From NCBI RefSeq assembly GCF_003932785.1, contig NZ_RQYT01000003.1, forward strand, positions 89,755-153,754: a stretch of DNA of 64,000 bases, read 5' to 3'. The stretch is from Arachnia propionica (GTDB taxonomy: Bacteria > Actinomycetota > Actinomycetes > Propionibacteriales > Propionibacteriaceae). A program made the translations under genes and the position numbers. Below the pieces are notes generated by a model. That model ran no database searches. It had not been told where the DNA came from and saw only the letters and a list, made by a program, of their open reading frames with translations. Positions 1 to 10,424 of this stretch are shown one piece after another; position 1 is the first letter of the stretch; each line of letters opens with the position of its first letter.

Positions 1-1
1 G

Positions 2-871
2 CCGCGGGTGCTCGCCGGATCCCTCCTCGTCGCCCTGGTCGGTTCCCTGTGGGGGACCATGTCCGCGATCGAACTCCATCCACGAGCAGGGTGGCCGGTG
101 TGGCTGCGCGCGGTGCCCCGCGCCCTCGGCGCGGCCTGGGGGGTCTGCCTCACCGCAGGGGCGATCCTCGTGGCGCTCAGCCTGTACCTGCAGCGGGACC
201 GGATCGTCGGCATCACCGACGTCCTCGACCCCGGACCCGCCGGGATCGTCATCCTCGTCTTCCTGCAGCTGGCCTACCTCCCCAACCTCGTCATGTGGGC
301 GACCGCGTGGTCGCTGGGGGCCGGGGTGACGCTCGGGGACGGCTCGCTCATCTCGATGGGCATCACCGACGTCGGTTTCCTGCCCGCCATACCGGTGCTG
401 GGCGCGATCCCCGACCCCGGGCCGGTGCCCGGCGTGCTGTGGCTGTGGCTGCTCTTCGGGGTCGTCGCCGGAGGGCTCGCCGGTCTCGTCGTCGCCATGG
501 CGCGGCCGTCGCACCGCTTCGACGAGACCACCCTCGTCGGTGCCCTGACCGGGGTCGTCGCCGGGTTCGGCCTGGTCGCCCTGGCCAGACTCGCCTCAGG
601 GGGGCTCGGCTCCCAACGGCTCGCGTCGATCGGGGTGCGGCTCGGGGACCTCGCCATCACCGCCCCCAGCATCCTCGGACTGTCCGGGCTCCTCGCCGGT
701 CTCACCGTCGGCCTGATCCGCCGACAGTGGCCCTCCGTCGAGGAATGGCAGGCGTTCCGGGCGAACTTCACGTCCGAACCCGACGTCATCGACGAGGAGA
801 CCAAGAGTCACGCCCGCCGGGACGAGGACGCTCCCGATGATGAGGACGAGGAGACGATCAGGCGCCGCTGA
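2..871 (+). CDS. DUF6350 family membrane protein, 5' end cut by the window
   Basis: The reading frame is open at the left edge and ends with TGA at 869-871, so only the last ~290 residues are seen. Six or so hydrophobic segments are separated by short loops, and the C-terminus is charged and acidic (rich in D, E and R). The family is an actinobacterial multi-pass membrane protein of unknown function that typically lies just upstream of purN and purH, as here. Members are usually about 400 aa, so roughly a quarter to a third of the protein is missing. No function should be assigned beyond a polytopic membrane location. Confidence 0.7.
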   Translation, partial: PRVLAGSLLVALVGSLWGTMSAIELHPRAGWPVWLRAVPRALGAAWGVCLTAGAILVALSLYLQRDRIVGITDVLDPGPAGIVILVFLQLAYLPNLVMWATAWSLGAGVTLGDGSLISMGITDVGFLPAIPVLGAIPDPGPVPGVLWLWLLFGVVAGGLAGLVVAMARPSHRFDETTLVGALTGVVAGFGLVALARLASGGLGSQRLASIGVRLGDLAITAPSILGLSGLLAGLTVGLIRRQWPSVEEWQAFRANFTSEPDVIDEETKSHARRDEDAPDDEDEETIRRR

Positions 872-880
872 GCGCCCGGG

Positions 881-2017
881 TCACCGGTGCGGCTCGTGGG
901 CGCAGAACGGCTCCTCGGCGAGGTAGTCGCCGGTCATGGCGTAGGCGCGGGCCCGTGAACCACCACAGAAGGAGCGGTAGGAGCAGAACCCGCACTTGCC
1001 CTTGAGCTGGCTGCGGTCACGCAGCGTCCGGAACAGATCGGAGTTGCGGTAGACCTCCCCGATGTCGTCGGTGCGGACGTTCCCGGCCCTGATGGGGAGG
1101 AAACCCGACGGATGGATGTCGCCGACGTGCGAGATGAACAGGAACCCGTCCCCGTCGTTGACGTTCCGGGCGCGCCCGATGCCGTCCTGCTGCGAGTAGT
1201 GCATTCCCGAGGTCAGCACGTCGAGATCCGTGTCGAGTCCCTGACGGGCCTCCTCCCGTTTGCGCTGCATGACGACTCGCGAGTACTGCGGCGCCGCCGT
1301 CGCCTTGATGTCGAAGGGGGCGGTCCGGCTGAGGTCGTACAGCTGGTGGAACACCGCCTCGAACTCCTCGGCGCTCGCGACGTCCTCCTTCTTCGCCCGC
1401 CCCATGGGGACCAGGAAGAACACCTCCCAGAACACGATCCCGAGCTCCGTCATGAGCTCGCACATCGCGGGCATGTCGTCGATGTTGGCCTTGCGCACCA
1501 CCGTGTTGACCTGGGTGCTGAGCCCGATCTCCTGCGACTGGCGGAGGATGCGGATCCCGTGATCGAAGCTGCCCTGGACGCGGCGGAACTCGTCGTGGAT
1601 GGCCGCGTTGGAGCCGTCGAGGCTCACAGCGAGCCGGGTCAGTCCCGCGTCCTTGAGCTCCTGCAACCGCTCGAGTGAGGCCAGGGGGGTGGTCGCCGGG
1701 GTGATCGCCATCCGCAGCCCGATCTCGGCGCCGTGGCGGACCAGGTCGATGATGTCCGGGCGTTTGAACGCGTCCCCACCCGAGAACACGAACACGACGC
1801 GGCCGAAGCGGCGGACGTCGTCGAGGAGCTTCATCGCCTCCTCGGTGGTCAGTTCCCCCGGGTTGCGCAGCGGCTGGGCCGAGGCCCGGCAGTGGCGGCA
1901 GGCGAGGTCGCAGGCCTGGGTGGTCTCCCAGATGACGATGAACGGCGCCTGGTCGAAATCGAGGTTCGGGCGGGCCCCGAACGGCCGGTTGTGTGCGTGT
2001 CCGTGAGGATGCGGCAT
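881..2017 (-). CDS. Radical SAM/SPASM protein (TIGR04053-like)
   Basis: The 378-aa protein has the radical SAM cluster motif C36-x3-C40-x2-C43 near the N-terminus and a cysteine-rich C-terminus (CGFC..C and a final C close to the end) typical of SPASM domains that bind extra Fe-S clusters. A leading HPHGHAH stretch is histidine rich. The family is actinobacterial and resembles NirJ/AhbD-type haem or peptide-modifying enzymes, but its substrate is unknown. No precursor peptide gene is visible nearby. The ATG at 2017 is preceded by TAGCGT (2025-2030, minus strand) seven bases upstream, which suggests a leaderless transcript. The frame continues upstream of this ATG but would overlap purN. Confidence 0.75.
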   Translation of the reverse strand: MPHPHGHAHNRPFGARPNLDFDQAPFIVIWETTQACDLACRHCRASAQPLRNPGELTTEEAMKLLDDVRRFGRVVFVFSGGDAFKRPDIIDLVRHGAEIGLRMAITPATTPLASLERLQELKDAGLTRLAVSLDGSNAAIHDEFRRVQGSFDHGIRILRQSQEIGLSTQVNTVVRKANIDDMPAMCELMTELGIVFWEVFFLVPMGRAKKEDVASAEEFEAVFHQLYDLSRTAPFDIKATAAPQYSRVVMQRKREEARQGLDTDLDVLTSGMHYSQQDGIGRARNVNDGDGFLFISHVGDIHPSGFLPIRAGNVRTDDIGEVYRNSDLFRTLRDRSQLKGKCGFCSYRSFCGGSRARAYAMTGDYLAEEPFCAHEPHR

Positions 2018-2024
2018 GTCCAGC

Positions 2025-2056
2025 ACGCTACCCGACGGGGCCGCGACGGATAGGGT
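2025..2056. promoter_or_regulatory. Divergent leaderless promoters of the radical SAM gene and purN
   Basis: Two -10 hexamers lie back to back: TAGCGT on the minus strand (2025-2030), 7 bases before the ATG of the radical SAM gene, and TAGGGT on the plus strand (2051-2056), 6 bases before the GTG of purN. Neither gene has a convincing Shine-Dalgarno sequence. No strong TTGACA-type -35 was recognised. Confidence 0.55.
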
Positions 2057-2062
2057 GGGGGC

Positions 2063-2647
2063 GTGACAACTCGCGTGGTGGTCCTGGCCTCCGGCTCCGG
2101 GACCTTGCTGCAGGCCCTCCTCGATGCGATCCGTTCGGGGGACGTCGACGCGGAGGTCGTCGCCGTCGTCTCCGATCAGCCCGATGCCGTGGCGCTGGAG
2201 CGTGCCCGCGGCGCCGACATCCCCGCCATCGCCCACCCGCTGGCCAAGGGCGCCGACCGGGCGGCCTGGGACGCCGACCTCACCCGCATCGTCGACCGGT
2301 TCACCCCGGACCTGGTGGCCTCCGCGGGATTCATGAAACTTCTCGGCGAGGCCTTCCTGGCCAGGTTCGGCGGGCGAACCATCAACACCCACCCCGCTCT
2401 GCTGCCGAGCTTCCCCGGGATGCACGGCCCCCGCGACGCCCTCGCCCACGGGGTGAAGGTGTCCGGGGCCACGGTGTTCCTCGTGGATGCGGGGATCGAC
2501 ACGGGTAGGATCCTCGCGCAGGGGGCGGTCGAGGTGCTGGACGACGACACCGTCGCGTCCCTGCACGAACGCATCAAGGTGGTGGAGCGGCGCCTGCTCG
2601 TGGAGACCGTCCGCTCCTGGGACCAACGAGAGGGAACGACGAGATGA
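2063..2647 (+). CDS. purN: Phosphoribosylglycinamide formyltransferase
   Basis: It transfers the formyl group from 10-formyl-THF to GAR in step 3 of IMP synthesis. The 194-aa length is normal. The N-terminal [10 protein letters not shown] loop binds phosphate. The catalytic triad is present as N108 and H110 in NTHPALLPS and D146 in VDAGIDTG, matching E. coli N106, H108 and D144. The GTG start at 2063 lies 6 bases after a TAGGGT -10 element. The stop overlaps the purH start as ATGA, so the two genes are translationally coupled. Folate supply is linked locally, because folD follows purH. Confidence 0.95.
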   Translation: MTTRVVVLASGSGTLLQALLDAIRSGDVDAEVVAVVSDQPDAVALERARGADIPAIAHPLAKGADRAAWDADLTRIVDRFTPDLVASAGFMKLLGEAFLARFGGRTINTHPALLPSFPGMHGPRDALAHGVKVSGATVFLVDAGIDTGRILAQGAVEVLDDDTVASLHERIKVVERRLLVETVRSWDQREGTTR

Positions 2648-4200
2648 CCGACCGGATCCAGCTGCGCCGCGCGCTGCTCAGCGTCCACGACAAGACCGGC
2701 CTGGAGGACCTGGCCGCCCGGCTCCACCAGGCGGGGGTCCAGATCGTCTCCACCGGCTCCACGGCCGCCCGGATCGCCGCGGCGGGGGTCCCCGTCACCG
2801 CCGTCGAGGAGCTGACGGGCTTCCCCGAGTGCCTCGACGGCAGGGTCAAGACGCTGCACCCCCGCGTGCACGCCGGCATCCTCGCCGACCGTCGCCTGCC
2901 CGGCCACGTGAGCCAGCTGGAGGAGCTCGACGTCGAGCCGTTCGACCTCGTCGTGGTGAACCTCTACCCATTCGAGGCGACGGTCGCCTCCGGCGCCGAC
3001 GCGGACGCCTGCATCGAGCAGATCGACATCGGCGGGCCGTCGATGGTGCGGGCGGCCGCGAAGAACCACCCCAGCGTCGCCGTGGTCACCTCGCCCACCC
3101 AGTACCCGCTCGTGACGACGGCCCTCACCGAGGGCGGGTTCACGCTGCAGCAGCGTCGCGATCTGGCCACGGCCGCGTTCCGGCACACCGCGAGCTACGA
3201 CGTCGCCGTCGCCTCCTGGCTCGGCGCCACCGTCGCGACACCCCCCGAGGACTCCTTCCCCGAGTGGCTGGGCGCCACCTGGGTCAAGGCCCAGGGGCTG
3301 CGCTACGGGGAGAACTCCCACCAGGCGGCGGCCCTCTACACCTACCCGCCCGGCCCGGCGGGGATCGCCCAGGCCGAGCTGCTGCACGGCAAGCCGATGA
3401 GCTACAACAACTACACCGACGGGGAGGCAGCGTACCGGGCCGCCCACGACTTCAGTGAGCCGAGCGTGGCGATCATCAAGCACGCCAACCCGTGCGGGAT
3501 CGCCGTCGGGGCCGACATCGCCGAGGCGCACCGCAAGGCGCACGCCTGTGACCCGGTCTCGGCGTTCGGCGGGGTCATCGCCACCAACCGGCCGGTGAGC
3601 CGGGAGATGGCGGAACAGGTGAGGGACGTCTTCACCGAGGTCGTCATCGCGCCCGACTTCGACCCCGAGGCGCTGGAGATCCTCACGGCGAAGAAGAACC
3701 TGCGGCTCCTGAAAGCCGCCCCCTACACCCATCGCGAACGCACCCTGCACCCGATCTCGGGCGGGGCCCTGCTGCAGCAACCGGACCGGATCGACGCCGC
3801 CGGGGACGACCCGGCCGGCTGGGAACTGCAGGCGGGTGAGCCCGTCGACGAGGCCACCCTCGCCGACCTCGTCTTCGCGTGGCGGGCCTGCCGGGCCGTG
3901 AAGTCCAACGCCATCCTGCTCGCCGCCGACGGGGCCTCCGTCGGGGTCGGGATGGGGCAGGTCAACCGCGTGGACTCCTGCCGTCTGGCCGTCGAGCGTG
4001 CCGGGGACCGGGCCGCCGGTTCCGTCGCCGCATCGGATGCCTTCTTCCCGTTCGCCGACGGGCCGGGCATCCTCGTCGACGCCGGGATCAGGGCCATCGT
4101 GCAGCCCGGCGGCTCCGTCCGGGACCGGGAGACCATCGACCTGTGCCGTGAGCGGGGGGTCGCCCTCTACTTCACCGGCACCCGACACTTCTTCCACTGA
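2644..4200 (+). CDS. purH: Bifunctional AICAR transformylase / IMP cyclohydrolase
   Basis: This is the last enzyme of purine biosynthesis, with both activities in one 518-aa chain of standard length. The N-terminal IMP cyclohydrolase (MGS-like) domain occupies about residues 1-190 and shows the STGSTA and GRVKTLHP motifs. The C-terminal AICAR transformylase domain follows and carries the KHANPCG motif with its catalytic Lys-His pair. It uses 10-formyl-THF, which FolD encoded 10 bases downstream helps supply. The ATG overlaps the purN stop by four bases, and no separate promoter is visible. Confidence 0.96.
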   Translation: MTDRIQLRRALLSVHDKTGLEDLAARLHQAGVQIVSTGSTAARIAAAGVPVTAVEELTGFPECLDGRVKTLHPRVHAGILADRRLPGHVSQLEELDVEPFDLVVVNLYPFEATVASGADADACIEQIDIGGPSMVRAAAKNHPSVAVVTSPTQYPLVTTALTEGGFTLQQRRDLATAAFRHTASYDVAVASWLGATVATPPEDSFPEWLGATWVKAQGLRYGENSHQAAALYTYPPGPAGIAQAELLHGKPMSYNNYTDGEAAYRAAHDFSEPSVAIIKHANPCGIAVGADIAEAHRKAHACDPVSAFGGVIATNRPVSREMAEQVRDVFTEVVIAPDFDPEALEILTAKKNLRLLKAAPYTHRERTLHPISGGALLQQPDRIDAAGDDPAGWELQAGEPVDEATLADLVFAWRACRAVKSNAILLAADGASVGVGMGQVNRVDSCRLAVERAGDRAAGSVAASDAFFPFADGPGILVDAGIRAIVQPGGSVRDRETIDLCRERGVALYFTGTRHFFH

Positions 4201-4210
4201 GGGGCGTGAC

Positions 4211-5054
4211 ATGACCGCACAGGTGCTCGACGGGAAGGCGACGGCCGCAGCCATCAAGGCCGAACTGGCCGACCGGGTCGCCCGGCTCCGCGCGGAGGGC
4301 ACGGTTCCGGGGCTGGCCACGGTCCTGGTTGGGGAGGACCCGGCCAGTCAGAACTACGTGCGGATGAAGCACCGGGACTGCCAGCAGGTGGGAATCGAGT
4401 CCATCCAGGTCGAGCTGCCCGCCGATGCCTCCGCCGCGCGGTTGGAGGAGGCGATCCGGGAACTCAACGAATCGGCGGCCTGCACCGGCTACATCGTCCA
4501 GCTGCCGCTGCCGCGCCACCTCGACGAGACGTGGGCCCTGTCGCTCATCGACCCCGACAAGGACGCCGACGGCCTCCACCCCATCAACCTGGGGCGGCTC
4601 GTCCTGGGCGAACCCGCCACACTGCCCTGCACCCCCCGCGGGATCGTGGAACTCGTGCGTCGCCACGGTATCGACTGGCAGGGCAGCCAGGTGTGTGTCG
4701 TGGGCCGTGGCATCACCGTCGGACGCCCGCTCGGGCTGATCCTCACCCGCCGCAGCGAGAACGCCACCGTCACCCTCACCCACACCGGGACCCGGGACCT
4801 GGCCGAGCACACCCGACGCGCGGACGTCGTCGTCGCCGCCGCAGGGGTTCCCGGGATGATCACGGCCGGGATGATCCGTGAGGGGGCCGTGTGCATCGAC
4901 GTGGGCGTCAGCCGGGTCGATGGCCGCACCACGGGGGATCTCGCCCCCGACGTCTGGGAGCGGGCCGGGTGGGTCACCCCCAACCCCGGAGGGGTCGGGC
5001 CGATGACCCGGGCCATGCTGCTGAGCAACATCGTGGACCGAGCCGAGGCCCGCC

Positions 5055-5074
<20 letters not shown>
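4211..5074 (+). CDS. folD: Methylenetetrahydrofolate dehydrogenase / cyclohydrolase
   Basis: It interconverts 5,10-methylene-THF and 10-formyl-THF (NADP-dependent dehydrogenase plus cyclohydrolase). The 287-aa protein has the family signatures: a YVRMKHRDC segment with the catalytic Lys, [10 protein letters not shown], the [11 protein letters not shown] dinucleotide-binding turn and [10 protein letters not shown] near the C-terminus. The ATG at 4211 follows the purH stop by 10 bases and gives the canonical N-terminus. The frame extends upstream inside purH but that part is not FolD-like. The 3' end overlaps the next gene by 20 bases, so purN-purH-folD-DUF3017 form one operon. Confidence 0.96.
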
Positions 5075-6405
<1,331 letters not shown>

Positions 6406-6427
6406 CGAGGCGAGCACCCGCAACACG

Positions 6428-6461
6428 AAGGGGCCCGGAGGATTTCTCCTCCGGGCCCCTT
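6428..6461. terminator. Bidirectional terminator between mdh and sucB
   Basis: A perfect 15-bp inverted repeat (6428-6442 and 6447-6461, AAGGGGCCCGGAGGA on the left) closes a TTTC loop. It lies 22 bases after the mdh stop and 14 bases after the sucB stop in the other direction. The T/A pairs at the stem ends can serve both strands. Confidence 0.85.
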
Positions 6462-6475
6462 GCGTACGGATCAGG

Positions 6476-8227
6476 TCAGAGACCGAGCTCCCCGGCGAAG
6501 TCGCCGGCCTCGAGGCGGGCCTTGACGAGCCCGAGGAACCGGGCCGCGTTGGCGCCGTCGATGAGACGGTGGTCGTAGCTGAGCGACAGGTACATCATGT
6601 CGCGGATCGCGATGGTGTCCGAGCCGTAGGGATCGGTCACCACGACCGGACGCTTCACGAGCGCACCCGTGCCGAGGATGGCGACCTGCGGCAGGTTGAT
6701 GATGGGCGTGTCGAACAGGGTGCCGGCGGAGCCGTAGTTGGTGATGGTGAAGGTGCCACCACCCAGCTCGTCGGGCCCGACCTGCCCGGAACGGGTCCGT
6801 GCCGCCAGGTCGCCGATGCGCTTGGCGAGACCCGCCAGGTTGAGGTCACCGGCATTGTGGATGACCGGGACCATGAGGCCCTTCTCGGTGTCCACGGCGA
6901 TGCCGATGTTCTCCTGGGCGGCGTAGGTGACGGTCCCCGCCTCGAAGTCGGCCGTCGCATTGACGATGGGCATGGCCTTGAGGGCCTCGACGGTGGCCTT
7001 CGTGATGAACGGGAGGTAGGACAGGGACGCCCCCTCGCGCTTCTTGAAGTCGTCCTTCGCGACCGCACGCAGCCGGGAGATGGCGGTGACGTCGACCTCG
7101 ACGGTGGCGGTGAGCTGCGCCGCCACCTGGAGCGACTCCACCATGCGCTGCGCGATGACCTTGCGCATCCGCGACAGCTTCTCCGTGGTGCCGCGAAGCG
7201 CCAGGGCCTCGGGCGAGGCGACGGCGGCCGGGGCGGCAGCTGCCGGGGCAGCAACAGCCGGGGCGGGTGCGCTGGCGGCGGGGGCGGGCTGCTTGGCCGC
7301 CGCGGCGGCGTCGAGGATGTCCTGCTTGCGGATCCGGCCACCGACGCCGGTGCCCTGCACCGAACCGAGGTCCACGCCGTGCTGGGCCGCCAGCTTGCGG
7401 ACCAGCGGGGTGACGTAGAGGTCGCTCGTCGTGGCCCGACGTGCAGCGACGGCGGCCGCCACCGCGGGGGACTGCGCCTCGGGTGCGGCGTGCGTCGGCT
7501 GGGGTGCCGGGGCGGCGCTCTCGGCGGCCGGTGCCGGCGTCGGCTCCGCGGCGGGCTGGGCCTGGGGCTCGGGCGTCTCGGCGGGGGCAGCCGGGGCGGG
7601 GGCCGCGGCGGAGGCCTCACCGACGAGGGCGAGGACCGCGCCGACGGCGGCGACCTCGTCCTCGTTGACACGGATCTCGAGGAGGGTACCGGCCACGGGG
7701 GAGGGGATCTCGGTGTCGACCTTGTCGGTGGACACCTCCAGCAGCGGCTCGTCGGCCTCGACGGTGTCGCCGACGGCCTTGAGCCAGCGGGAGATGGTGC
7801 CCTCGGTGACCGACTCGCCCAGCACGGGCAGGGTGACCTCTGTCGCGGAGCCAGCGGCGACAGGGGCGGCGGCCTCGGCGGCGGGGGTCTCCTGGGCGGG
7901 GGGCTCCTGGGTGGGAGCGGGGGTCTGGGCGGGCTCCTGGGTCGGCGCGGGTTCGGGGGCCGACTCGGCGGCGGAGGCGCCGCCCTCGCCTGCCTCACCG
8001 ATGATGGCGAGGACCGCGCCGACGGCGGCGACGTCGTCCTCGTTGAACTTGATCTCGAGCAGGGTGCCGGCCACAGGGGAGGGGATCTCGGTGTCGACCT
8101 TGTCGGTGGACACCTCCAGCAGCGGCTCGTCGACCTCGACGGTGTCCCCCACGGCCTTGAGCCAACGGGAGATGGTGCCTTCGGTGACCGACTCACCCAG
8201 TACGGGGAGTGTGACTTCGGTGGACAT
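6476..8227 (-). CDS. sucB: 2-oxoglutarate dehydrogenase E2, dihydrolipoamide succinyltransferase
   Basis: This is the E2 core of a 2-oxo acid dehydrogenase complex, moving the acyl group from E1 to CoA. The 583-aa chain has two lipoyl domains (about 3-78 and 129-204) with DKV lipoylation sites. Ala/Pro/Glu linkers separate them, followed by a peripheral subunit-binding domain (about 271-305) and a catalytic domain from ~345 ending with the DHRLIDG active-site motif. Two lipoyl domains and this architecture match actinobacterial SucB/DlaT. Choosing succinyl- over acetyl-transferase rests on family likeness alone. A TAGGCT -10 (8273-8278) and an AAGGAGC site precede the ATG. It is transcribed convergently with mdh. 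Confidence 0.9.
   Translation of the reverse strand: MSTEVTLPVLGESVTEGTISRWLKAVGDTVEVDEPLLEVSTDKVDTEIPSPVAGTLLEIKFNEDDVAAVGAVLAIIGEAGEGGASAAESAPEPAPTQEPAQTPAPTQEPPAQETPAAEAAAPVAAGSATEVTLPVLGESVTEGTISRWLKAVGDTVEADEPLLEVSTDKVDTEIPSPVAGTLLEIRVNEDEVAAVGAVLALVGEASAAAPAPAAPAETPEPQAQPAAEPTPAPAAESAAPAPQPTHAAPEAQSPAVAAAVAARRATTSDLYVTPLVRKLAAQHGVDLGSVQGTGVGGRIRKQDILDAAAAAKQPAPAASAPAPAVAAPAAAAPAAVASPEALALRGTTEKLSRMRKVIAQRMVESLQVAAQLTATVEVDVTAISRLRAVAKDDFKKREGASLSYLPFITKATVEALKAMPIVNATADFEAGTVTYAAQENIGIAVDTEKGLMVPVIHNAGDLNLAGLAKRIGDLAARTRSGQVGPDELGGGTFTITNYGSAGTLFDTPIINLPQVAILGTGALVKRPVVVTDPYGSDTIAIRDMMYLSLSYDHRLIDGANAARFLGLVKARLEAGDFAGELGL
7616..7843 (-). repeat. Second copy of the duplicated lipoyl-domain segment of sucB
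   Basis: This segment encodes residues ~129-204 of SucB and is nearly identical at the protein level to 7994-8221 (residues ~3-78). Differences include VDEP/ADEP and IKFNEDD/IRVNEDE. The period is 378 bp. Such tandem homology can recombine and change the lipoyl-domain number. Confidence 0.75.
7994..8221 (-). repeat. First copy of the duplicated lipoyl-domain segment of sucB
   Basis: It encodes the N-terminal lipoyl domain and is the partner of 7616-7843. Long runs of identical nucleotides are shared, for example around the [13 protein letters not shown] codons. Confidence 0.75.
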
Positions 8228-8272
8228 GTGAACTAGGGCTCCTTCGCGTCTGGCGCATCGCTATGCCGTCCA

Positions 8273-8278
8273 AGCCTA
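8273..8278 (-). promoter_or_regulatory. -10 element of sucB
   Basis: TAGGCT is read on the minus strand. It lies about 45 bases upstream of the sucB ATG, so the mRNA would have a leader with an AAGGAGC ribosome-binding site. Confidence 0.45.
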
Positions 8279-8344
8279 TCCCGGTTTCGGGACCTTGCGC
8301 TGCCTCGCGGGGCCGTGCCCTCGCTGGGATCGGGTGAGGTTGGG

Positions 8345-8350
8345 CATAAT
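8345..8350 (+). promoter_or_regulatory. -10 element of the 106-aa protein gene
   Basis: CATAAT ends six bases before the GTG at 8357, which places the transcription start at or next to the start codon. The -35 is not recognisable. Confidence 0.45.
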
Positions 8351-8356
8351 TGCCGC

Positions 8357-8677
8357 GTGGGTTGGTTCTCGAAACGCAAGGTCGCCGCCCAGGTGGCCAA
8401 GGAAAACAAGGAGGTCTCCGATGTCCTCCTCGATCACCTGGACGGGTTCGTGACCAGCCGGCGGGGGGTGGAGGCCTGGATCGAGCAGCCCACGAGCTTC
8501 AACAAACCGTCGATTCTCCTCGTCGCCGCCGACGGGGAGTCGACGCGACGCGCCATCCCGTCGATCCCGTTCGGCTACGACTTCGCCTCCCGCCACGACA
8601 TCCCGGCCTATGACGCCGGGGTGGTGCCGTACCCGCAACGCATGCGCGAGTACGGCATCCGCAACAAGAAGCGGTGA
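8357..8677 (+). CDS. Conserved hypothetical protein, 106 aa
   Basis: I do not recognise the family. The product starts VGWFSKRK and has a basic N-terminus. A mixed alpha/beta body follows, with a hydrophobic strand (SILLVAAD) and a basic C-terminus (RNKKR). There is no signal peptide or membrane segment, so it is probably cytoplasmic. The GTG at 8357 is preferred because CATAAT (8345-8350) ends six bases before it, which fits a leaderless transcript. The frame also extends upstream to an ATG at 8315. The gene is divergent from sucB and is followed by the MerR-controlled unit. Codon use is normal for the region. Confidence 0.6.
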   Translation: MGWFSKRKVAAQVAKENKEVSDVLLDHLDGFVTSRRGVEAWIEQPTSFNKPSILLVAADGESTRRAIPSIPFGYDFASRHDIPAYDAGVVPYPQRMREYGIRNKKR

Positions 8678-8700
8678 CCCGGTGCGCTGATGAGGCCGGG

Positions 8701-8731
8701 TTGCCGTTGACGCAGCGTCAACTCATAGCGT
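8701..8731 (+). promoter_or_regulatory. MerR-type promoter with 19-bp spacer and palindromic operator
   Basis: A -35 TTGCCG (8701-8706) and a -10 TAGCGT (8726-8731) are separated by exactly 19 bp, the elongated spacing that MerR-family activators need. The spacer holds a perfect palindrome, GTTGACGC-A-GCGTCAAC (8706-8722), which resembles the TTGAC/GTCAA operators of this family. The ATG at 8739 follows the -10 by 7 bases, so the transcript is probably leaderless. The likely regulator is the MerR/TipAS protein encoded second in the same operon. Confidence 0.75.
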
Positions 8732-8738
8732 CGCCGTC

Positions 8739-9641
8739 ATGAAGATCAACGTGCTCGACTCCCTCGACCAGACGCTGACGATTCTCGACGCGCCCGAGAC
8801 ACGGCGGCCGGAGCTGCTTGTCACGATGCGACAGCCCATGTCAGGGATGTTCCCATGGATCCCGGGCGGGCCCGATCACCTCATGACGCATCGAGGCACC
8901 TTCGGTTTTCCGTTGACCGGACACGACGATCTCCTGCGCGAAGCCTTGGCCATGATGCGTTCAGCCGGGGTCCCGGAACGGGTCGAGGCGGGACTCGGCA
9001 CCGCGCTGCAGGCGCTGCGGGAGGCCGATCCGGACCTGGAGTTCCCCGACGAGCTGAGGGTGCTCATCACCCTCGGCAATCCCGCGGATGACCATTTCAT
9101 GCATGAGATCCAAGGTCTGTCGGCCTTCGGCGGCATCGCGGGTTTCATCGAGCTGACGTTGTGGCCGAACCCGACGGTCATGGACCGGGTGGAGGCGATC
9201 GCCGCGCACGAGCTGCACCACAACGTCCGATACGGCCCCGGCGGGATCGTCTGGAACCCCATGACCGTGGCCGTTGGGGAGCAGGTGGTCGCCGAAGGAC
9301 TGGCGGACGTGTTCGCGCGGGAACTCCACGGCCTGGCGGGCCCCACCCACTTCGTGCGCGCGTCGGGGGAACATGACCCCGCCGTTGTCAAGGTGCTCTC
9401 CGGGCTGGAGATCACCGGCATGCAGAACTTGGTGCCGTGGGTGCACGGCGATGCCGCTGCCCGACGTTTCGGCGCGGAACCCGTCGGTCTGTCCACGGGA
9501 GCCGGATACGCCGCGGGCAGGGTCCTGGTGGAGAACCACCTGTCTGCGACGCGGACCACTGCTGCGGCGAACGTGCGGACCGACTGGCGTGTCGTCGCCG
9601 AGTCGTCGCGGTCAAACCATGACCCGAAGGCCGACACGTGA
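8739..9641 (+). CDS. DUF2268-type putative Zn-dependent protease
   Basis: A 300-aa protein with an HELHH zincin motif (H157-E158-x2-H161), preceded by a hydrophobic AIAA turn. A downstream EGLADVFAREL segment may give the third zinc ligand. This fits DUF2268 (YjaZ-like) predicted metallopeptidases. No signal peptide or lipobox is visible, so it probably acts in the cytoplasm. It is the first gene of a two-gene unit with a MerR/TipAS regulator (GTGA overlap at 9638-9641) behind a MerR-type promoter. The unit therefore looks like an autoregulated response to a small molecule. Substrate and inducer are unknown. Confidence 0.75.
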   Translation: MKINVLDSLDQTLTILDAPETRRPELLVTMRQPMSGMFPWIPGGPDHLMTHRGTFGFPLTGHDDLLREALAMMRSAGVPERVEAGLGTALQALREADPDLEFPDELRVLITLGNPADDHFMHEIQGLSAFGGIAGFIELTLWPNPTVMDRVEAIAAHELHHNVRYGPGGIVWNPMTVAVGEQVVAEGLADVFARELHGLAGPTHFVRASGEHDPAVVKVLSGLEITGMQNLVPWVHGDAAARRFGAEPVGLSTGAGYAAGRVLVENHLSATRTTAAANVRTDWRVVAESSRSNHDPKADT

Positions 9642-10411
9642 TCGAATGGGACGTGGCTGAACTGGCACGGCGTGCCGGGATCACCACACGAACCCTGCGC
9701 CACTACGACCAGATCGGGCTGCTGGCCCCGAGCCGGGTCACCGCCGCAGGGGTGCGTCACTACGATGCCGACGCCGTCGCCCGCCTGCAACGGATCCTCC
9801 TCCTCCGGGACGTCGGCATGCCGTTGGCGAAGATCGCCGAGCTGCTCGAACACGAGGACGAGGCGGAGGAGGTGGCCGCCTTGGAGGAGCACATCAAGGT
9901 GCTGGAGTCCCAGCGAGCAGCGCTGGCAGTGAGGATCAAGGCTGTGCAGCACCTGCTGGAGGCGCGCCGACATGGTCGAGAACCCGACCCGGACGTCCTG
10001 CTCGAAGGATTCAATGACCGCTACGAGGCCGAGGTGGTTCGACGATGGGGGCGTGACGCCTACGAGGCGGGGAACCGCTGGTGGCACGACAAGACCTTCG
10101 CCCAGCAGCAGGCGTGGAAGCAGGAGTCGGAGCAGCTCGTGGCCGACTGGCTGAGGACCTTCCGCAGCGGGGTCACACCGGGCTCAGCCCCCGCGCGTGA
10201 GATGGTGAGGCGCCATCTCGGCTGGCTCTCCCGGATCCCGGGAACCCCCACGCATGCCGGGGATCATGGACGGGCGCTGGAGATGATCAACGGCCTGGCC
10301 CACATGTACGTCGAGGACCCGGGGCTGCGTCACGCCTTCGGAGGGGAGGAGGGCAGCCGATTCGTCCGGGACGCCCTCCTGCGGCACGCCCCGGACCTTG
10401 TCCCGGGCTGA
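9638..10411 (+). CDS. MerR family regulator with TipAS ligand-binding domain
   Basis: The 257-aa protein has an N-terminal MerR winged helix (about 1-70, with TTRTLRHYDQIGLL). A long dimerisation helix follows (about 75-115), then a C-terminal TipAS-like all-helical domain (about 120-255, with conserved GRDAYEAGNRWW and HLGWLS-like segments). In TipAL this domain captures thiopeptides and other multidrug ligands. GTG overlaps the upstream stop as GTGA, so expression is coupled to the DUF2268 protein. It probably binds the palindrome at 8706-8722 and controls its own operon. The ligand cannot be inferred. Confidence 0.88.
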   Translation: MIEWDVAELARRAGITTRTLRHYDQIGLLAPSRVTAAGVRHYDADAVARLQRILLLRDVGMPLAKIAELLEHEDEAEEVAALEEHIKVLESQRAALAVRIKAVQHLLEARRHGREPDPDVLLEGFNDRYEAEVVRRWGRDAYEAGNRWWHDKTFAQQQAWKQESEQLVADWLRTFRSGVTPGSAPAREMVRRHLGWLSRIPGTPTHAGDHGRALEMINGLAHMYVEDPGLRHAFGGEEGSRFVRDALLRHAPDLVPG

Positions 10412-10424
10412 GGCCGGGGGCGAT

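Noticed and set aside
2176..4320. A 714-codon open frame on the minus strand across purN-purH
   Set aside because: It is antisense to two intact, recognisable purine genes, and its translation is Gly/Asp/Arg/Val-rich with no domain. Long shadow frames are expected at this G+C.
6569..8236. A 555-codon plus-strand frame opposite sucB
   Set aside because: Low-complexity Gly/Arg/Asp translation antisense to a clear E2 gene; its repetitiveness mirrors the Ala/Pro linkers and duplicated lipoyl domains.
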